Source: Phocaeicola_A sp036804505
GTDB lineage: Bacteria; Bacteroidota; Bacteroidia; Bacteroidales; Bacteroidaceae
DNA: 64,000 nt
Direction of reading: 5' to 3'
NCBI GenBank assembly: GCA_036804505.1
Contig: DAIRSI010000015.1
Coordinates: forward strand, 33,615 to 97,614
In this document: in pieces, positions 16,656 to 25,208 of the stretch
Layout of the letters: each line of letters starts with the position of its first letter
Position numbering within the stretch: the first letter of the stretch is position 1
Program-made: the position numbers and the translations under genes
Notes under the pieces: generated by a model
The model's database searches: none
What the model was told of the DNA's origin: nothing
Seen by the model: the letters and a program-made list of their open reading frames with translations, nothing else

Positions 16656-18014
16656 ATGGAAGAATTTAAACTTATTACCGAACAAATAAGTTCAGCAATA
16701 TGGGGCTGGCCAATGATTATACTTCTGCTGGGTACCCATATATTCCTGACTATTCGTCTTCGTTTTCCACAGCGCAAGCTTTGGACGGCTATCAAACTTT
16801 CAGTTCACAAGGACAAGGATTCGGCGGGTGACGTAAGTCAGTTTGGTGCTTTGGCCACTTCCTTGGCAGCAACAATCGGGACGGGTAACATTATCGGCGT
16901 GGCTACGGCTGTTGCTATGGGAGGTCCGGGTGCGGTGCTATGGTGTTGGCTTACGGGAGTCTTGGGTATTTCTACCAAATATACGGAAGGTCTGCTGGCT
17001 ATCAAATACAGGAAACAGACTGCTGACGGGAAGATGCTTGGCGGTCCTATGTTTGCTTTGGAAAAAGGGCTGAAGATGAAATGGCTTGCCGTCTTATTTT
17101 GCATTTTTACCGCGGTGGCGGCTTTCGGAATAGGCAATACGGTACAGGCTAATTCAATTTCGCTTTTACTGAACGAATCCTATGGAATTTCTTCTTATGT
17201 CTCCGGTTTAATCATGACAGTTCTGGTGGCTTTGGTCATTCTTTTCGGAGTGAAGGGTATCGCCAAGGTGTGTACCATGCTTGTTCCTTTCATGGCATTG
17301 TTCTATATATTGGGATGCATTGCCATTCTTTGTTTTAATTCTGCTTATGTGGGCAAGGCGATTGTCTTGATAGTTGAGTCGGCCTTTACGCCTCAGGCCG
17401 CCGGAGGTGGTTTTCTGGGAAGTACTGTCATGCTTGCGGCTCGTTATGGAATAGCGCGAGGATTGTTTTCGAATGAATCAGGATTAGGTTCGGCTCCTAT
17501 TGTAGCTGCTGCTGCACGAAGCAAGAATCCGGTTAGACAAGCTTTGGTATCTTCTACCGGAACATTCTGGGATACGGTGGTTATCTGCGCACTTACGGGA
17601 CTGGTATTGGTGAGTAGTATTATTGCTTATCCGGATATTGACTATACGCAAGGTGGCGCCTTGACGAAAGCCGCCTTTTCCAAGATTCCTTATATCGGTA
17701 CCCTCATACTAGCTGTGGGCATTGTGACTTTTGCCTTTTCCACCATTCTGGGATGGTCTTATTACGGAGAAAGGGCTGTGGAATATCTTGCCGGAAAACG
17801 ATGGATCAAGCTCTATCGGGTTTTGTGGATTATCGGGGTCTTTGTGGGATCTGTGATGAATCTTGCTATCGTGTGGAATATTGCCGATTGCATGAATGCA
17901 CTTATGGCTTTGCCAAACTTGATTTCGCTTCTTCTATTGTCCGGCGTCGCCGTGAGAGAGACACGCAAATATCTTTGGAGTGGACATCTGGATGATGTGG
18001 CTCAGGATGAATGA
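16656..18014 (+). CDS. Sodium:alanine symporter (AGCS family)
   Basis: A 452-residue inner-membrane transporter with about ten helices. Family signatures: ATSLAATIGTGNIIGVATAVAMGGPGA, the GVLGISTKYTEGLLAIKYR segment, and the FSNESGLGSAPIVAAAA motif. It imports alanine or glycine with Na+ (or H+). Monocistronic; a perfect inverted repeat lies in its promoter region. It ends 1 bp from the stop of the convergent EamA gene. The C-terminal part (from about 420) is charged and cytoplasmic. Confidence 0.93.
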   Translation: MEEFKLITEQISSAIWGWPMIILLLGTHIFLTIRLRFPQRKLWTAIKLSVHKDKDSAGDVSQFGALATSLAATIGTGNIIGVATAVAMGGPGAVLWCWLTGVLGISTKYTEGLLAIKYRKQTADGKMLGGPMFALEKGLKMKWLAVLFCIFTAVAAFGIGNTVQANSISLLLNESYGISSYVSGLIMTVLVALVILFGVKGIAKVCTMLVPFMALFYILGCIAILCFNSAYVGKAIVLIVESAFTPQAAGGGFLGSTVMLAARYGIARGLFSNESGLGSAPIVAAAARSKNPVRQALVSSTGTFWDTVVICALTGLVLVSSIIAYPDIDYTQGGALTKAAFSKIPYIGTLILAVGIVTFAFSTILGWSYYGERAVEYLAGKRWIKLYRVLWIIGVFVGSVMNLAIVWNIADCMNALMALPNLISLLLLSGVAVRETRKYLWSGHLDDVAQDE

Positions 18015-18015
18015 T

Positions 18016-18954
18016 TTAGAGAAAGAATAACGAAACTCCTATGACGCTGACTATTGCTCCGATAACTTCTTTGACGGTTATTTTCTGATGGAAGATGAGA
18101 GCGGAAGGAAGCAGAATGAATACGGGCGTAAGCGCCATGATGGTTTGGGCTATTCCTGTTTCAGTATATTGAATAGCCATAAGTGAAAAGGATACTCCGA
18201 TGAAGGGCCCGAAGAGTGTTGCTCCAAGTGCTGCTTTCATGCCTTTGCCATCCTTGATGACGACCGGAAGGGTATGGAATTTCTTTTGCAAGCCCATTAT
18301 GCACAGAAAACAAAGAGTACCTGTAATTGCTCGGATGAATGTGGAGGCAAAGGGCAGAATGCTCAATACAGAAGAGGCGTTTGCAGGGACGCTTTGCTCG
18401 TAGGCATCTATACCCATTTTGCTGAGAACCAGACCAATTCCTTGTCCCATAGCTGCACCGATACCTAGCAGTACGCCTTTGACAGGAAGCTTCAGATTGA
18501 GCTTGTGCTTTTCTTCATCTCCTCCTTTGTTGAGAACGGACATGCCAATGCCGGTTATTGTTACGAGTATTCCGATGATTACCAACAGCGAAAGGTGTTC
18601 TCCTAGCAGGATATAGCCCGACAGAGCAGCAAATACAGATGCCAAAGTCATGAACAGCTGTCCGAAGCGGGAACCTATGATGACATATGAATTGAACAGA
18701 CACCAGTCTCCGAATACATAGCCGACAAAGCCGGATAGGGAAAGCCAAAGCCATGCTTTAGGATTGCAGAAAAGCGGATAAGGAGATCCCGTTACGCAGA
18801 GCATTGTGATGCTGAGCAGAACCAAAGACAGGAACATGCGGATTACATTGAGTTGAAGGGCGCCTAATCGCTTACTTGCAACTTCTGCAAAGAGCGCGGT
18901 AGCTGTCCATGAAAGAGTAACGGCAAACGAGATAATTTCTCCTAAGTATTGCAT
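18016..18954 (-). CDS. EamA-family (DMT) permease
   Basis: A 312-residue protein with ten hydrophobic helices in two EamA repeats (residues about 1-140 and 160-312), the drug/metabolite transporter fold. The frame extends to 18987, but the ATG at 18954 gives a clean first helix (MQYLGEIISFAVTLSWT). DMT permeases export metabolites, amino acids or drugs; the substrate here is unknown. It is downstream of trpB2 on the same strand but 64 bp away with a hairpin between. Confidence 0.9.
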   Translation of the reverse strand: MQYLGEIISFAVTLSWTATALFAEVASKRLGALQLNVIRMFLSLVLLSITMLCVTGSPYPLFCNPKAWLWLSLSGFVGYVFGDWCLFNSYVIIGSRFGQLFMTLASVFAALSGYILLGEHLSLLVIIGILVTITGIGMSVLNKGGDEEKHKLNLKLPVKGVLLGIGAAMGQGIGLVLSKMGIDAYEQSVPANASSVLSILPFASTFIRAITGTLCFLCIMGLQKKFHTLPVVIKDGKGMKAALGATLFGPFIGVSFSLMAIQYTETGIAQTIMALTPVFILLPSALIFHQKITVKEVIGAIVSVIGVSLFFL

Positions 18955-18968
18955 ATAGAGACAAAGAT

Positions 18969-18995
18969 GCCTCCCGACTAAAATCATCAGGAGGC
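18969..18995. terminator. Weak terminator-like hairpin between trpB2 and the EamA gene
   Basis: GCCTCC / GGAGGC with a 15-nt loop, followed on the plus strand by TGTCTTTTT. On the minus strand, where the genes are read, the T-run is poor, so full termination there is doubtful. Confidence 0.35.
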
Positions 18996-19018
18996 TGTCT
19001 TTTTATAAAGGGGTTTTG

Positions 19019-20383
19019 TTATAAATTCTTGATTTCATCCAAATTTTTCTCAATGGCTTCATCCGTCAGATCATAATTCTGGAGATTGCCTTGCAGATAT
19101 TGGTCGTAGGCTGTCATATCGATAAGACCGTGGCCTGACAGGTTGAACAGAATGACTTTCTCTTCTCCGGTCGCTTTGCATTTGTTTGCTTCGCGAATAG
19201 TTGCTGCAATGGCGTGGCAGGATTCCGGTGCGGGAATAATGCCTTCGGCTTTTGCAAACAAAGTACCTGCCTGGAAACTTTCCAACTGCTGGATGTCCAT
19301 ACCACGCATCATGTGGTCCTTTAGCAGTTGTGACACGATGGTGCCGGCTCCGTGATACCGGAGTCCTCCGGCATGGATATTGGCCGGCATGAAATTGTGT
19401 CCCAATGTAAACATGGGCAACAGAGGTGTGTAGCCGGATTCATCTCCGAAGTCATATTGGAACTTGCCTCTGGTCAGTTTCGGACAAGAAGCCGGTTCTG
19501 CGGCGATGAACTCTGTCTTTTTACCTTCCAGGATATTGTGACGCATGAATGGGAAAGAAATTCCGCCGAAATTGGAACCACCTCCGAAGCAGGCAATCAC
19601 CATATCGGGATATTCTCCAGCCATAGCCATCTGTTTTTCTGCTTCCAGTCCGATGACAGTTTGATGAAGAGTGACGTGGCTTAGTACGGAACCTAAAGTG
19701 TATTTGCAGTTAGGTGTATTCATGGCCAATTCTATGGCTTCGGAAATTGCTGTGCCTAAAGATCCCTGACAATTGGGATTTGCGGTAAGTATATCTTTTC
19801 CGGCGCGAGTGGACATGGACGGGGAGGCAGTAACCTGGGCTCCGAAAGTCTGCATGATGCTGCGGCGGTATGGTTTTTGTTCATAACTGATTTTTACCTG
19901 ATAGACAGCACATTCCAATCCAAAGACCTTGGCTGCATAAGAAAGAGCTGCACCCCATTGACCGGCGCCTGTTTCAGTCGTTATATTGGTGACACCCTCC
20001 TGTTTGCAATAGTATGCCTGAGCTAAAGCTGAGTTCAGCTTGTGGGAACCAACCGGGCTTACACTTTCATTTTTGAAATAGATATGTGCCGGTGTACCCA
20101 GTGCTTTCTCCAAACCGTAAGCACGGACGAGAGGTGTGCTGCGATAATATTTGTACATTTCACGGACTTCTTCGGGAATGTCTATCCACTGGTGTTCTTG
20201 GTCAAGCTCCTGTTTACTGCATTCTTTTGCGAAAATTGGGAAGAGGTCTTCCGGTTTTAAAGGCTGTCTGGTAGCCGGATTCAGCAAAGGCATCGGCTTG
20301 TTTATCATATCGGCCTGAATATTATACCATTGGGTTGGTATTTCACTCTCAGGGAGAATGAATCTTTTGATTTTGTTGCTCAT
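19019..20383 (-). CDS. trpB2: Tryptophan synthase beta chain, TrpB2 type
   Basis: A 454-residue PLP enzyme of the TrpB2 class, recognised by length, the N-terminal FILPESEIPTQWYNI and the wide insertion before the PLP site. PLP lysine is K115 in GSHKLNSA; the phosphate loop is FGGGSNFGG. It condenses indole and serine to tryptophan; TrpB2 commonly acts without TrpA, and no trpA is nearby. Start set at 20383 (MSNKIKRF) rather than 20434, since a -7 element (TACTTTTG, 20412-20419) lies inside the longer frame. Confidence 0.93.
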   Translation of the reverse strand: MSNKIKRFILPESEIPTQWYNIQADMINKPMPLLNPATRQPLKPEDLFPIFAKECSKQELDQEHQWIDIPEEVREMYKYYRSTPLVRAYGLEKALGTPAHIYFKNESVSPVGSHKLNSALAQAYYCKQEGVTNITTETGAGQWGAALSYAAKVFGLECAVYQVKISYEQKPYRRSIMQTFGAQVTASPSMSTRAGKDILTANPNCQGSLGTAISEAIELAMNTPNCKYTLGSVLSHVTLHQTVIGLEAEKQMAMAGEYPDMVIACFGGGSNFGGISFPFMRHNILEGKKTEFIAAEPASCPKLTRGKFQYDFGDESGYTPLLPMFTLGHNFMPANIHAGGLRYHGAGTIVSQLLKDHMMRGMDIQQLESFQAGTLFAKAEGIIPAPESCHAIAATIREANKCKATGEEKVILFNLSGHGLIDMTAYDQYLQGNLQNYDLTDEAIEKNLDEIKNL

Positions 20384-20411
20384 AATAACATACTGATTAT
20401 TTAAAACTTTC

Positions 20412-20419
20412 CAAAAGTA
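20412..20419 (-). promoter_or_regulatory. -7 element of trpB2
   Basis: TACTTTTG on the minus strand, 28 bp before the ATG at 20383. No clear -33. Confidence 0.5.
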
Positions 20420-20547
20420 ACTAATTATTGTCATTTACTGTCTTTTTGTCGAATTGATTTAATGTTTTTTTACGCTTGGAAAAATGTCGTATTTATTTGT
20501 TTATCTCACTGCTTTTTTATTTCTTTGTCGTCTCAAAGAAGATACGT

Positions 20548-21111
20548 ATGAAAAGATATTTATTTATTTTGGCTCTATTTACATTGTTCATTTCCGGTTG
20601 CGGACAAAAGAAAGATTCTGTAAAGGATGATATTTCGACTGTAGAAATGCAAAAAGATAAGAGCGGCCTTAACAGAATGCAGCCTTATAAAGTGGATTCG
20701 TGTGCGATGGTAAACGGAAAGCGGTTTGATTACGTGATAGAACGCGTACCTTGTGATTCTATGGCCAAAGTGAAAAGTGAAGTGGGAGATACGTATGTGG
20801 ATAATCATATAACCCTGACAGTCTCATCGGGTGGTGGAACCGTTTTTCATCGGGTTTTTACAAAAGCGTCTTTTTCTGCCTTTGTCGATTCAAAAGTAGC
20901 GAAATCTTCTATTCTGGAGGGAATCGTATTCGATCGTGTGGAAGGAGGAAACCTTATATTTGCAGGTAGTGTGGGCGATCCTGAAACTGATATGTACACA
21001 CCATTTGTCCTGACTATTACTTCCGGCGGTTCTCTTTCAATCAAAGAAGATACCGTGATGGACGGGTACGACGAGACTGAAGAAGAAGCGTCGGAAGCAA
21101 AAAAGCCTTAG
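20548..21111 (+). CDS. Lipoprotein of unknown function (DUF4738-like)
   Basis: A 187-residue protein with a lipoprotein signal (FISGCGQ, Cys18). The rest is a compact beta-rich domain (DYVIERVPCDSMAKVKSEVGDTYVDNHITLTVSSGGGTVFHRVFTK) and an acidic tail. It resembles the Bacteroidales DUF4738 lipoproteins, but I am not certain. The frame opens at 20476; the ATG at 20548 gives a proper signal peptide. Its TAG stop overlaps the TAA stop of the convergent gene within TTAG (21108-21111). Confidence 0.75.
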   Translation: MKRYLFILALFTLFISGCGQKKDSVKDDISTVEMQKDKSGLNRMQPYKVDSCAMVNGKRFDYVIERVPCDSMAKVKSEVGDTYVDNHITLTVSSGGGTVFHRVFTKASFSAFVDSKVAKSSILEGIVFDRVEGGNLIFAGSVGDPETDMYTPFVLTITSGGSLSIKEDTVMDGYDETEEEASEAKKP

Positions 21112-23207
21112 GGCTTCACTACACGTATACGTGCATCGACCGCCCAGATTTCTTTTTCTGTAGCCAGAAGCGGATTAATGTCCATTTCCTTTATTTCTGT
21201 GGCAAAACGCAGAAGGGTAGACAGCCGTACGATGATTTCGGCAAATTTCTCCTGATTGATTCCTTTGCCTCCTCGGGTTCCCTGAATGATTTTATAGGCT
21301 CTCAGAGAATGAATCATACTGTAGGCTTCTGCGTATGACAGGGGAGCCAGACCGGAAGATACATCTTTCAGCACTTCCACGAAAATACCTCCTAGTCCGC
21401 AAAGTACCACATGGCCGAACTTGTCTTCGTATTTCCCGCCTACATAGAGTTCTGTTCCCTTCAGCATGGGTTGTACCATGATGGCTTTCACATCGGGCAG
21501 TTTCATCATGCGATGAATTTCCAGAGAAAGATGTTCCGTGCTTTGTATGTTGAGGCTGACGCCGCCGATATCGCTTTTGTGTACAGGCCCTACTACTTTG
21601 GCTACTACAGGAAATCCTACTTTCTGAGCAAAAGCTGTTAATTCCTGTTCGTCGGAAGAAACCAGTTCTTTGGCAAGAGGCAATCCTGCTGCACTTAGTA
21701 ATTCATGCACTTGCTCGGGGCTAATGTAGAAATCACAAGAATCAGGCAGGGTATCGATGATTCTTCTGATACGGGGAACATCCACTCCAAATAGTTCAAT
21801 CTCGTTCTGGGCGGGTTGGGGTGCATTCAGTATGCGTGCCAAAGCCGTTCCTAAGGTTACCTCGTCATTGAAGCTAACGTGCCCTTTGGAAAGAAAGTCG
21901 GCAACCTCTTCTCCTGCCGTATGTACGGAAGGAAGTATCGGAATGATAGGCTTTTTGCATGTCTGCATCTTTTGATGAAGAACTTCGTACGTGTCGAACA
22001 TGGTCACCAGTCCCGGTGTACCGAAAATCACAATAATGGCATCGATGCCTTTAAAATGTTTTTCACAGTAGTCCAAACACAATGACAGATGTTGGGGTGT
22101 TCCGGTTGCCAAAATATCAATAGGATTTCCTACGCTGGCTCCGGGAAACAACTGTGCTTTTAGTTCGGCAGCCTTGTCACCTTCCAGCTTGGGGACATTC
22201 AGTCCGCCTTTACTCAATGCGTCCGTCAGCATCACTGCTGGTCCGCCTGCATGAGTGATGATGGCAATGTTCTTTCCTCTCAATGGGGGAAGAGTGAAGA
22301 CGCAACCCACTGTCGTAAGTTCTTCTCTGCTGAAACAGCGTATGATACCTGCTTTGCGGAACAAGGCTTCTACAGCTGCGTCACTGCTGGCAATGGCTCC
22401 CGTGTGGGAACTGGCTGCTCTGCTGCCACTTTCACTGCTACCGCTTTTGATGGCTGCGATGTGGCAACCTTTTTTGATGAGAGATGAAGCGTGGAAAAGA
22501 AGTCTGTCCGGATCTTTGATACTTTCTATATAAAGTAATTTGATACGAGAACCTCCTCCAAATGATTTTTGTCCGGAGATGGAATCTTTCTCATCAAAAT
22601 GTTCATCCATATATTGCAGAACGTCTTCCACGCCAATCTGCTTGGCATTGCCTACACTCCACACCGAATTGAAACGCAATCCTTTGCTGATGGCCGATTC
22701 CAGAATGAATACGGCAGTGGCGCCTGAGCTTGAAATCAAGTCGGCCCCGTCTTCATGAAGTTGCGGAATGGGTTGTGTAAAAACGCTGTGGTGCCATCGA
22801 TTGAGCAACCCAATGCAATTGGGCCCTATCAACGAAGCCCCGTATTTGTTTACCGAGTTCAAAATCTGTTGTTCCAAAACAGCTCCTTCATGTGTCTCTT
22901 CTCCGAAACCGGCACTGAGTATGATAAAGGCTTTTGTTCCTTTGTCTCTGGCCAGTTCTTCTACACTTTGCGGGCATGCTGAAGCCGGAATGGCCAGTAT
23001 GGCAAGGTCTGTAGCCGGCAAGGAGGCAATATCATGATGGGCTTTGATTCCTTGAATTTCATTCTCTTTAGGATTGACGGCCCTTAATTCTCCGGCATAC
23101 TTTCCAGACAATAAATTGCGAATGATAGCGCCGCCCGGCTTATGTACATTATTGGATGCTCCGATAACGACAATGCTTTTTGGATAAAGCAGTTCTTGAT
23201 TTATCAT
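21108..23207 (-). CDS. ADP-forming acyl-CoA synthetase (fused alpha-beta)
   Basis: A 699-residue enzyme converting acyl-CoA + ADP + phosphate to acid + CoA + ATP. Order: CoA-binding Rossmann domain (SIVVIGASNNVHKPGG, residues 1-130), succinyl-CoA-ligase-like domains (130-450) with the likely phospho-His in SSHTGAIASSD, then an ATP-grasp domain (about 480-699) with KVVGPVHKSDIGGV and KGTELYVGGKYE. This is the single-chain layout known for acetyl-CoA synthetase (ADP-forming) family members. It could recover ATP from acetyl-CoA or branched acyl-CoAs; the substrate is not visible. Own promoter at 23231-23261. Confidence 0.92.
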   Translation of the reverse strand: MINQELLYPKSIVVIGASNNVHKPGGAIIRNLLSGKYAGELRAVNPKENEIQGIKAHHDIASLPATDLAILAIPASACPQSVEELARDKGTKAFIILSAGFGEETHEGAVLEQQILNSVNKYGASLIGPNCIGLLNRWHHSVFTQPIPQLHEDGADLISSSGATAVFILESAISKGLRFNSVWSVGNAKQIGVEDVLQYMDEHFDEKDSISGQKSFGGGSRIKLLYIESIKDPDRLLFHASSLIKKGCHIAAIKSGSSESGSRAASSHTGAIASSDAAVEALFRKAGIIRCFSREELTTVGCVFTLPPLRGKNIAIITHAGGPAVMLTDALSKGGLNVPKLEGDKAAELKAQLFPGASVGNPIDILATGTPQHLSLCLDYCEKHFKGIDAIIVIFGTPGLVTMFDTYEVLHQKMQTCKKPIIPILPSVHTAGEEVADFLSKGHVSFNDEVTLGTALARILNAPQPAQNEIELFGVDVPRIRRIIDTLPDSCDFYISPEQVHELLSAAGLPLAKELVSSDEQELTAFAQKVGFPVVAKVVGPVHKSDIGGVSLNIQSTEHLSLEIHRMMKLPDVKAIMVQPMLKGTELYVGGKYEDKFGHVVLCGLGGIFVEVLKDVSSGLAPLSYAEAYSMIHSLRAYKIIQGTRGGKGINQEKFAEIIVRLSTLLRFATEIKEMDINPLLATEKEIWAVDARIRVVKP

Positions 23208-23230
23208 AGATGTTCTGAATATTTATGTCA

Positions 23231-23261
23231 CAAATATAAGCATTAATGCGATAGGATGCAA
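23231..23261 (-). promoter_or_regulatory. Promoter of the ADP-forming acyl-CoA synthetase gene
   Basis: On the minus strand: TTG (23261-23259), 20-bp spacer, TATATTTG (23238-23231), then a leader of about 20 nt to the ATG at 23207. Confidence 0.7.
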
Positions 23262-23451
23262 TAGGAAGAAAATAAAAAATACAAGTCACATATAAATGTC
23301 CTTGTCAGTTAATGGAATATTTGACCTGCATTTCTATTTTTATACTAAAATAAAGCCGGGTTTTATTAGGTTGTGTATATAAACATAGGTGTACATTCCC
23401 TTTTGATAGGGTATGTTCCAACATCGTACAGGGATATATTATCGGGATGCG

Positions 23452-23997
23452 TTATCTGATGCCTATTATCAAATGTGTCTGCAGGCTGAGTCTCCATTCA
23501 GGATGGTTCTTGATACATTCAATAGTTTCCTTCACATTCTTATTTGAACACGGTTGTAAAAATTTGTTGGGCGTGTCGTAGGTTTCATATTGCAAGAGTG
23601 ATTGTCCTTCATAGACTACCTTTAGTTCATTGATGTGTTTCAGAACCACTGATTTTTCAGATTTGGGCGAACAGGTTATCCAATCGATTCCTCCGGGCAA
23701 TTCGTTAGTCCCGTTTGTTTCGATGGTTATATATTTGCCGTTATCATGCAGCATTTTCAGTAGGTGACTGTCAATCCATAGAGAGGGTTCGCCTCCAGTG
23801 AGCACGACCATTCGTGCAGGGTATTTCTTCACTTCGTCAATGATTTCTTCATCGGTCATCATCACACCTGTTTCATGCTGAGTATCACAAAAGTCGCAAT
23901 GCAGGTTGCATCCGGAGAATCTGATGAATATAGCGGGTGTACCGGTATGATATCCTTCTCCCTGGAGACTATAGAAAATCTCATTAATCTTTTTCAT
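23452..23997 (-). CDS. queE: 7-carboxy-7-deazaguanine synthase QueE
   Basis: A 181-residue radical-SAM enzyme making the 7-deazaguanine ring from carboxytetrahydropterin. The start (MKKINEIFYSLQGEGYHTGTP) and the cluster motif C30-x3-C34-x2-C37 (GCNLHCDFC) are diagnostic of the short QueE. GGEPSLW is the SAM-contact motif. It overlaps the end of queD by 14 bp, so the two are translationally coupled. No queC or queF is in the window. Confidence 0.95.
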   Translation of the reverse strand: MKKINEIFYSLQGEGYHTGTPAIFIRFSGCNLHCDFCDTQHETGVMMTDEEIIDEVKKYPARMVVLTGGEPSLWIDSHLLKMLHDNGKYITIETNGTNELPGGIDWITCSPKSEKSVVLKHINELKVVYEGQSLLQYETYDTPNKFLQPCSNKNVKETIECIKNHPEWRLSLQTHLIIGIR

Positions 23998-24316
23998 AGA
24001 CAGCGGTATTGTTGGTGGATTCGTTTACTTCCACACGATAGCAGTGTTCTATATGTTCGCAAATCCACCGTGCAATATTCTCGGCAGAAGGATTGAACGG
24101 AAGTATGTCGTTTAGGTTCCTATGATCCAACGTCCCTTTTATCATTTGCTTGATTTTTGTAAAATCGACCACCATACCGTTCTCATTCAGTTCTTTGGAC
24201 TTGCAGTATATGGTGATAATCCAGTTATGACCATGCAAGCATTCACACTTGCTTTCGTAAGACAGTTTCAGGCTGTGGGCAGCCGAAATCTCCAATTGTT
24301 TTTTGATGTAATACAT
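23984..24316 (-). CDS. queD: 6-carboxytetrahydropterin synthase QueD
   Basis: A 110-residue zinc enzyme converting dihydroneopterin triphosphate to 6-carboxytetrahydropterin. Zinc ligands H14, H28, H30 and catalytic C24 are present (AAHSL; CECLHGHNW); DHRNLND and PSAENIARW follow the family. The frame opens at 24370, but the ATG at 24316 starts the conserved N-terminus and lies after the promoter at 24368-24375. A preQ1-I-like RNA ends 4 nt before this ATG. Confidence 0.94.
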   Translation of the reverse strand: MYYIKKQLEISAAHSLKLSYESKCECLHGHNWIITIYCKSKELNENGMVVDFTKIKQMIKGTLDHRNLNDILPFNPSAENIARWICEHIEHCYRVEVNESTNNTAVYEKD

Positions 24317-24318
24317 TT

Positions 24319-24350
24319 CACTTGTTTTTATAGAGGTTGCAAGCACTCTG
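24319..24350 (-). ncRNA. preQ1-I-type riboswitch candidate in the queD leader
   Basis: Minus strand, 5' to 3': P1 left AGAG (24349-24346), 10-nt loop TGCTTGCAAC (24345-24336), P1 right CUCU (24335-24332), A-rich tail ATAAAAA, then CAAG (24324-24321). CTTG in the loop can pair with CAAG in the tail, forming the H-type pseudoknot of the class; the C just before P1 right is in the place of the ligand-contacting cytidine. Loop length and the AAC end match the known Thermoanaerobacter aptamer. It ends 4 nt before the queD ATG, so it would act on translation. Confidence 0.75.
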
Positions 24351-24367
24351 AGTTTGTTTAATCGGCC

Positions 24368-24375
24368 CAAAGGTA
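24368..24375 (-). promoter_or_regulatory. -7 element of queD-queE
   Basis: TACCTTTG on the minus strand, giving a leader of about 45 nt that contains the riboswitch candidate and little else. Confidence 0.6.
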
Positions 24376-24528
24376 ATCAAAAATCCAAATATATTAAATT
24401 ATTAGAATAAAATTTCCCCATATGACGGTTATATATGATAGAAGAAGAAAAGATGTAAGAACAGAAAAAAATAAATTGATGAGCTTATGTAACAAAAGTG
24501 AGAATAAAAAAATAATACAATGTTTATT

Positions 24529-24558
24529 TTGCGACAAAACGTAATATTCCTATCTTTG
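24529..24558 (+). promoter_or_regulatory. Promoter of the ECF sigma gene
   Basis: TTG (24529-24531), exact 19-bp spacer, TATCTTTG (24551-24558); a near-ideal housekeeping promoter, with the ATG 31 bp further on. So the sigma gene itself is read by the primary sigma factor. Confidence 0.78.
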
Positions 24559-24589
24559 GACGTCCTTAAATAATGATAGTGATATAAAC

Positions 24590-25159
24590 ATGGATGAAGA
24601 ATCTTTTTATTTAAATGCAATTGCACGTGGAGATGAAGAAGCTTTTACAAAAGTCTTTTTGCTTTATTTCTCAAAAGTGAAAAGATTTATTTCAAGCCTT
24701 TTACAGAATGATTTTGCTGCCGAAGATTTATCCCAAAACATCTTTATCCGGTTGTGGCAGAATCGGGAGAAACTGACAGAAATAAATAATTTGAATGCCT
24801 ATTTATTTAAATCTGCCAGAAATGAGGTCTTTCAATATATCAGGCATGAATTGGTTATTCGTGAATATCAGGAAACACATTATGAAAGAATGCTGAAAGA
24901 TGAAAACAGCATTTGTTTTGCCCCGGAAGATAATTTTGAAGCTGAGGAACTGAGTTTACTGATAAAACTGGCTGTAGATAGAATGCCGGAACAACGTAAG
25001 AAAATCTATAAGATGAGTAGGGAAGAAGGCAGAAGTAATGATGATATTTCCAAAGAATTGAACATTAACAAGAGGACTGTGGAAAACCATCTGACACAGG
25101 CTCTGGCAGATATTCGTGAAGTCGTTAGGCATTTTTCTTTGATCTTTTTTCTTTTTTGA
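24590..25159 (+). CDS. ECF sigma factor of the SusC/SusD locus
   Basis: A 189-residue sigma-70 family protein with region 2 (YFSKVKRFISSLLQNDFAAEDLSQNIFIRLWQN) and region 4 (MPEQRKKIYKMSREEGRSNDDISKELNINKRTVENHL). It is followed by a FecR-type anti-sigma gene and a SusC carrying an STN domain, the known trans-envelope signalling set: glycan binding at the transporter releases this factor to transcribe the transporter operon. Confidence 0.94.
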   Translation: MDEESFYLNAIARGDEEAFTKVFLLYFSKVKRFISSLLQNDFAAEDLSQNIFIRLWQNREKLTEINNLNAYLFKSARNEVFQYIRHELVIREYQETHYERMLKDENSICFAPEDNFEAEELSLLIKLAVDRMPEQRKKIYKMSREEGRSNDDISKELNINKRTVENHLTQALADIREVVRHFSLIFFLF

Positions 25160-25208
25160 CTGTGTGTGATGAATCGTTCGAGCATCTTCTATATAAAAAG
25201 ACGATTGT

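Noticed and set aside
23208..23451. Possible non-coding RNA between queE and the acyl-CoA synthetase gene
   Set aside because: Only a weak imperfect stem around 23390-23415; nothing beyond the promoter can be supported.
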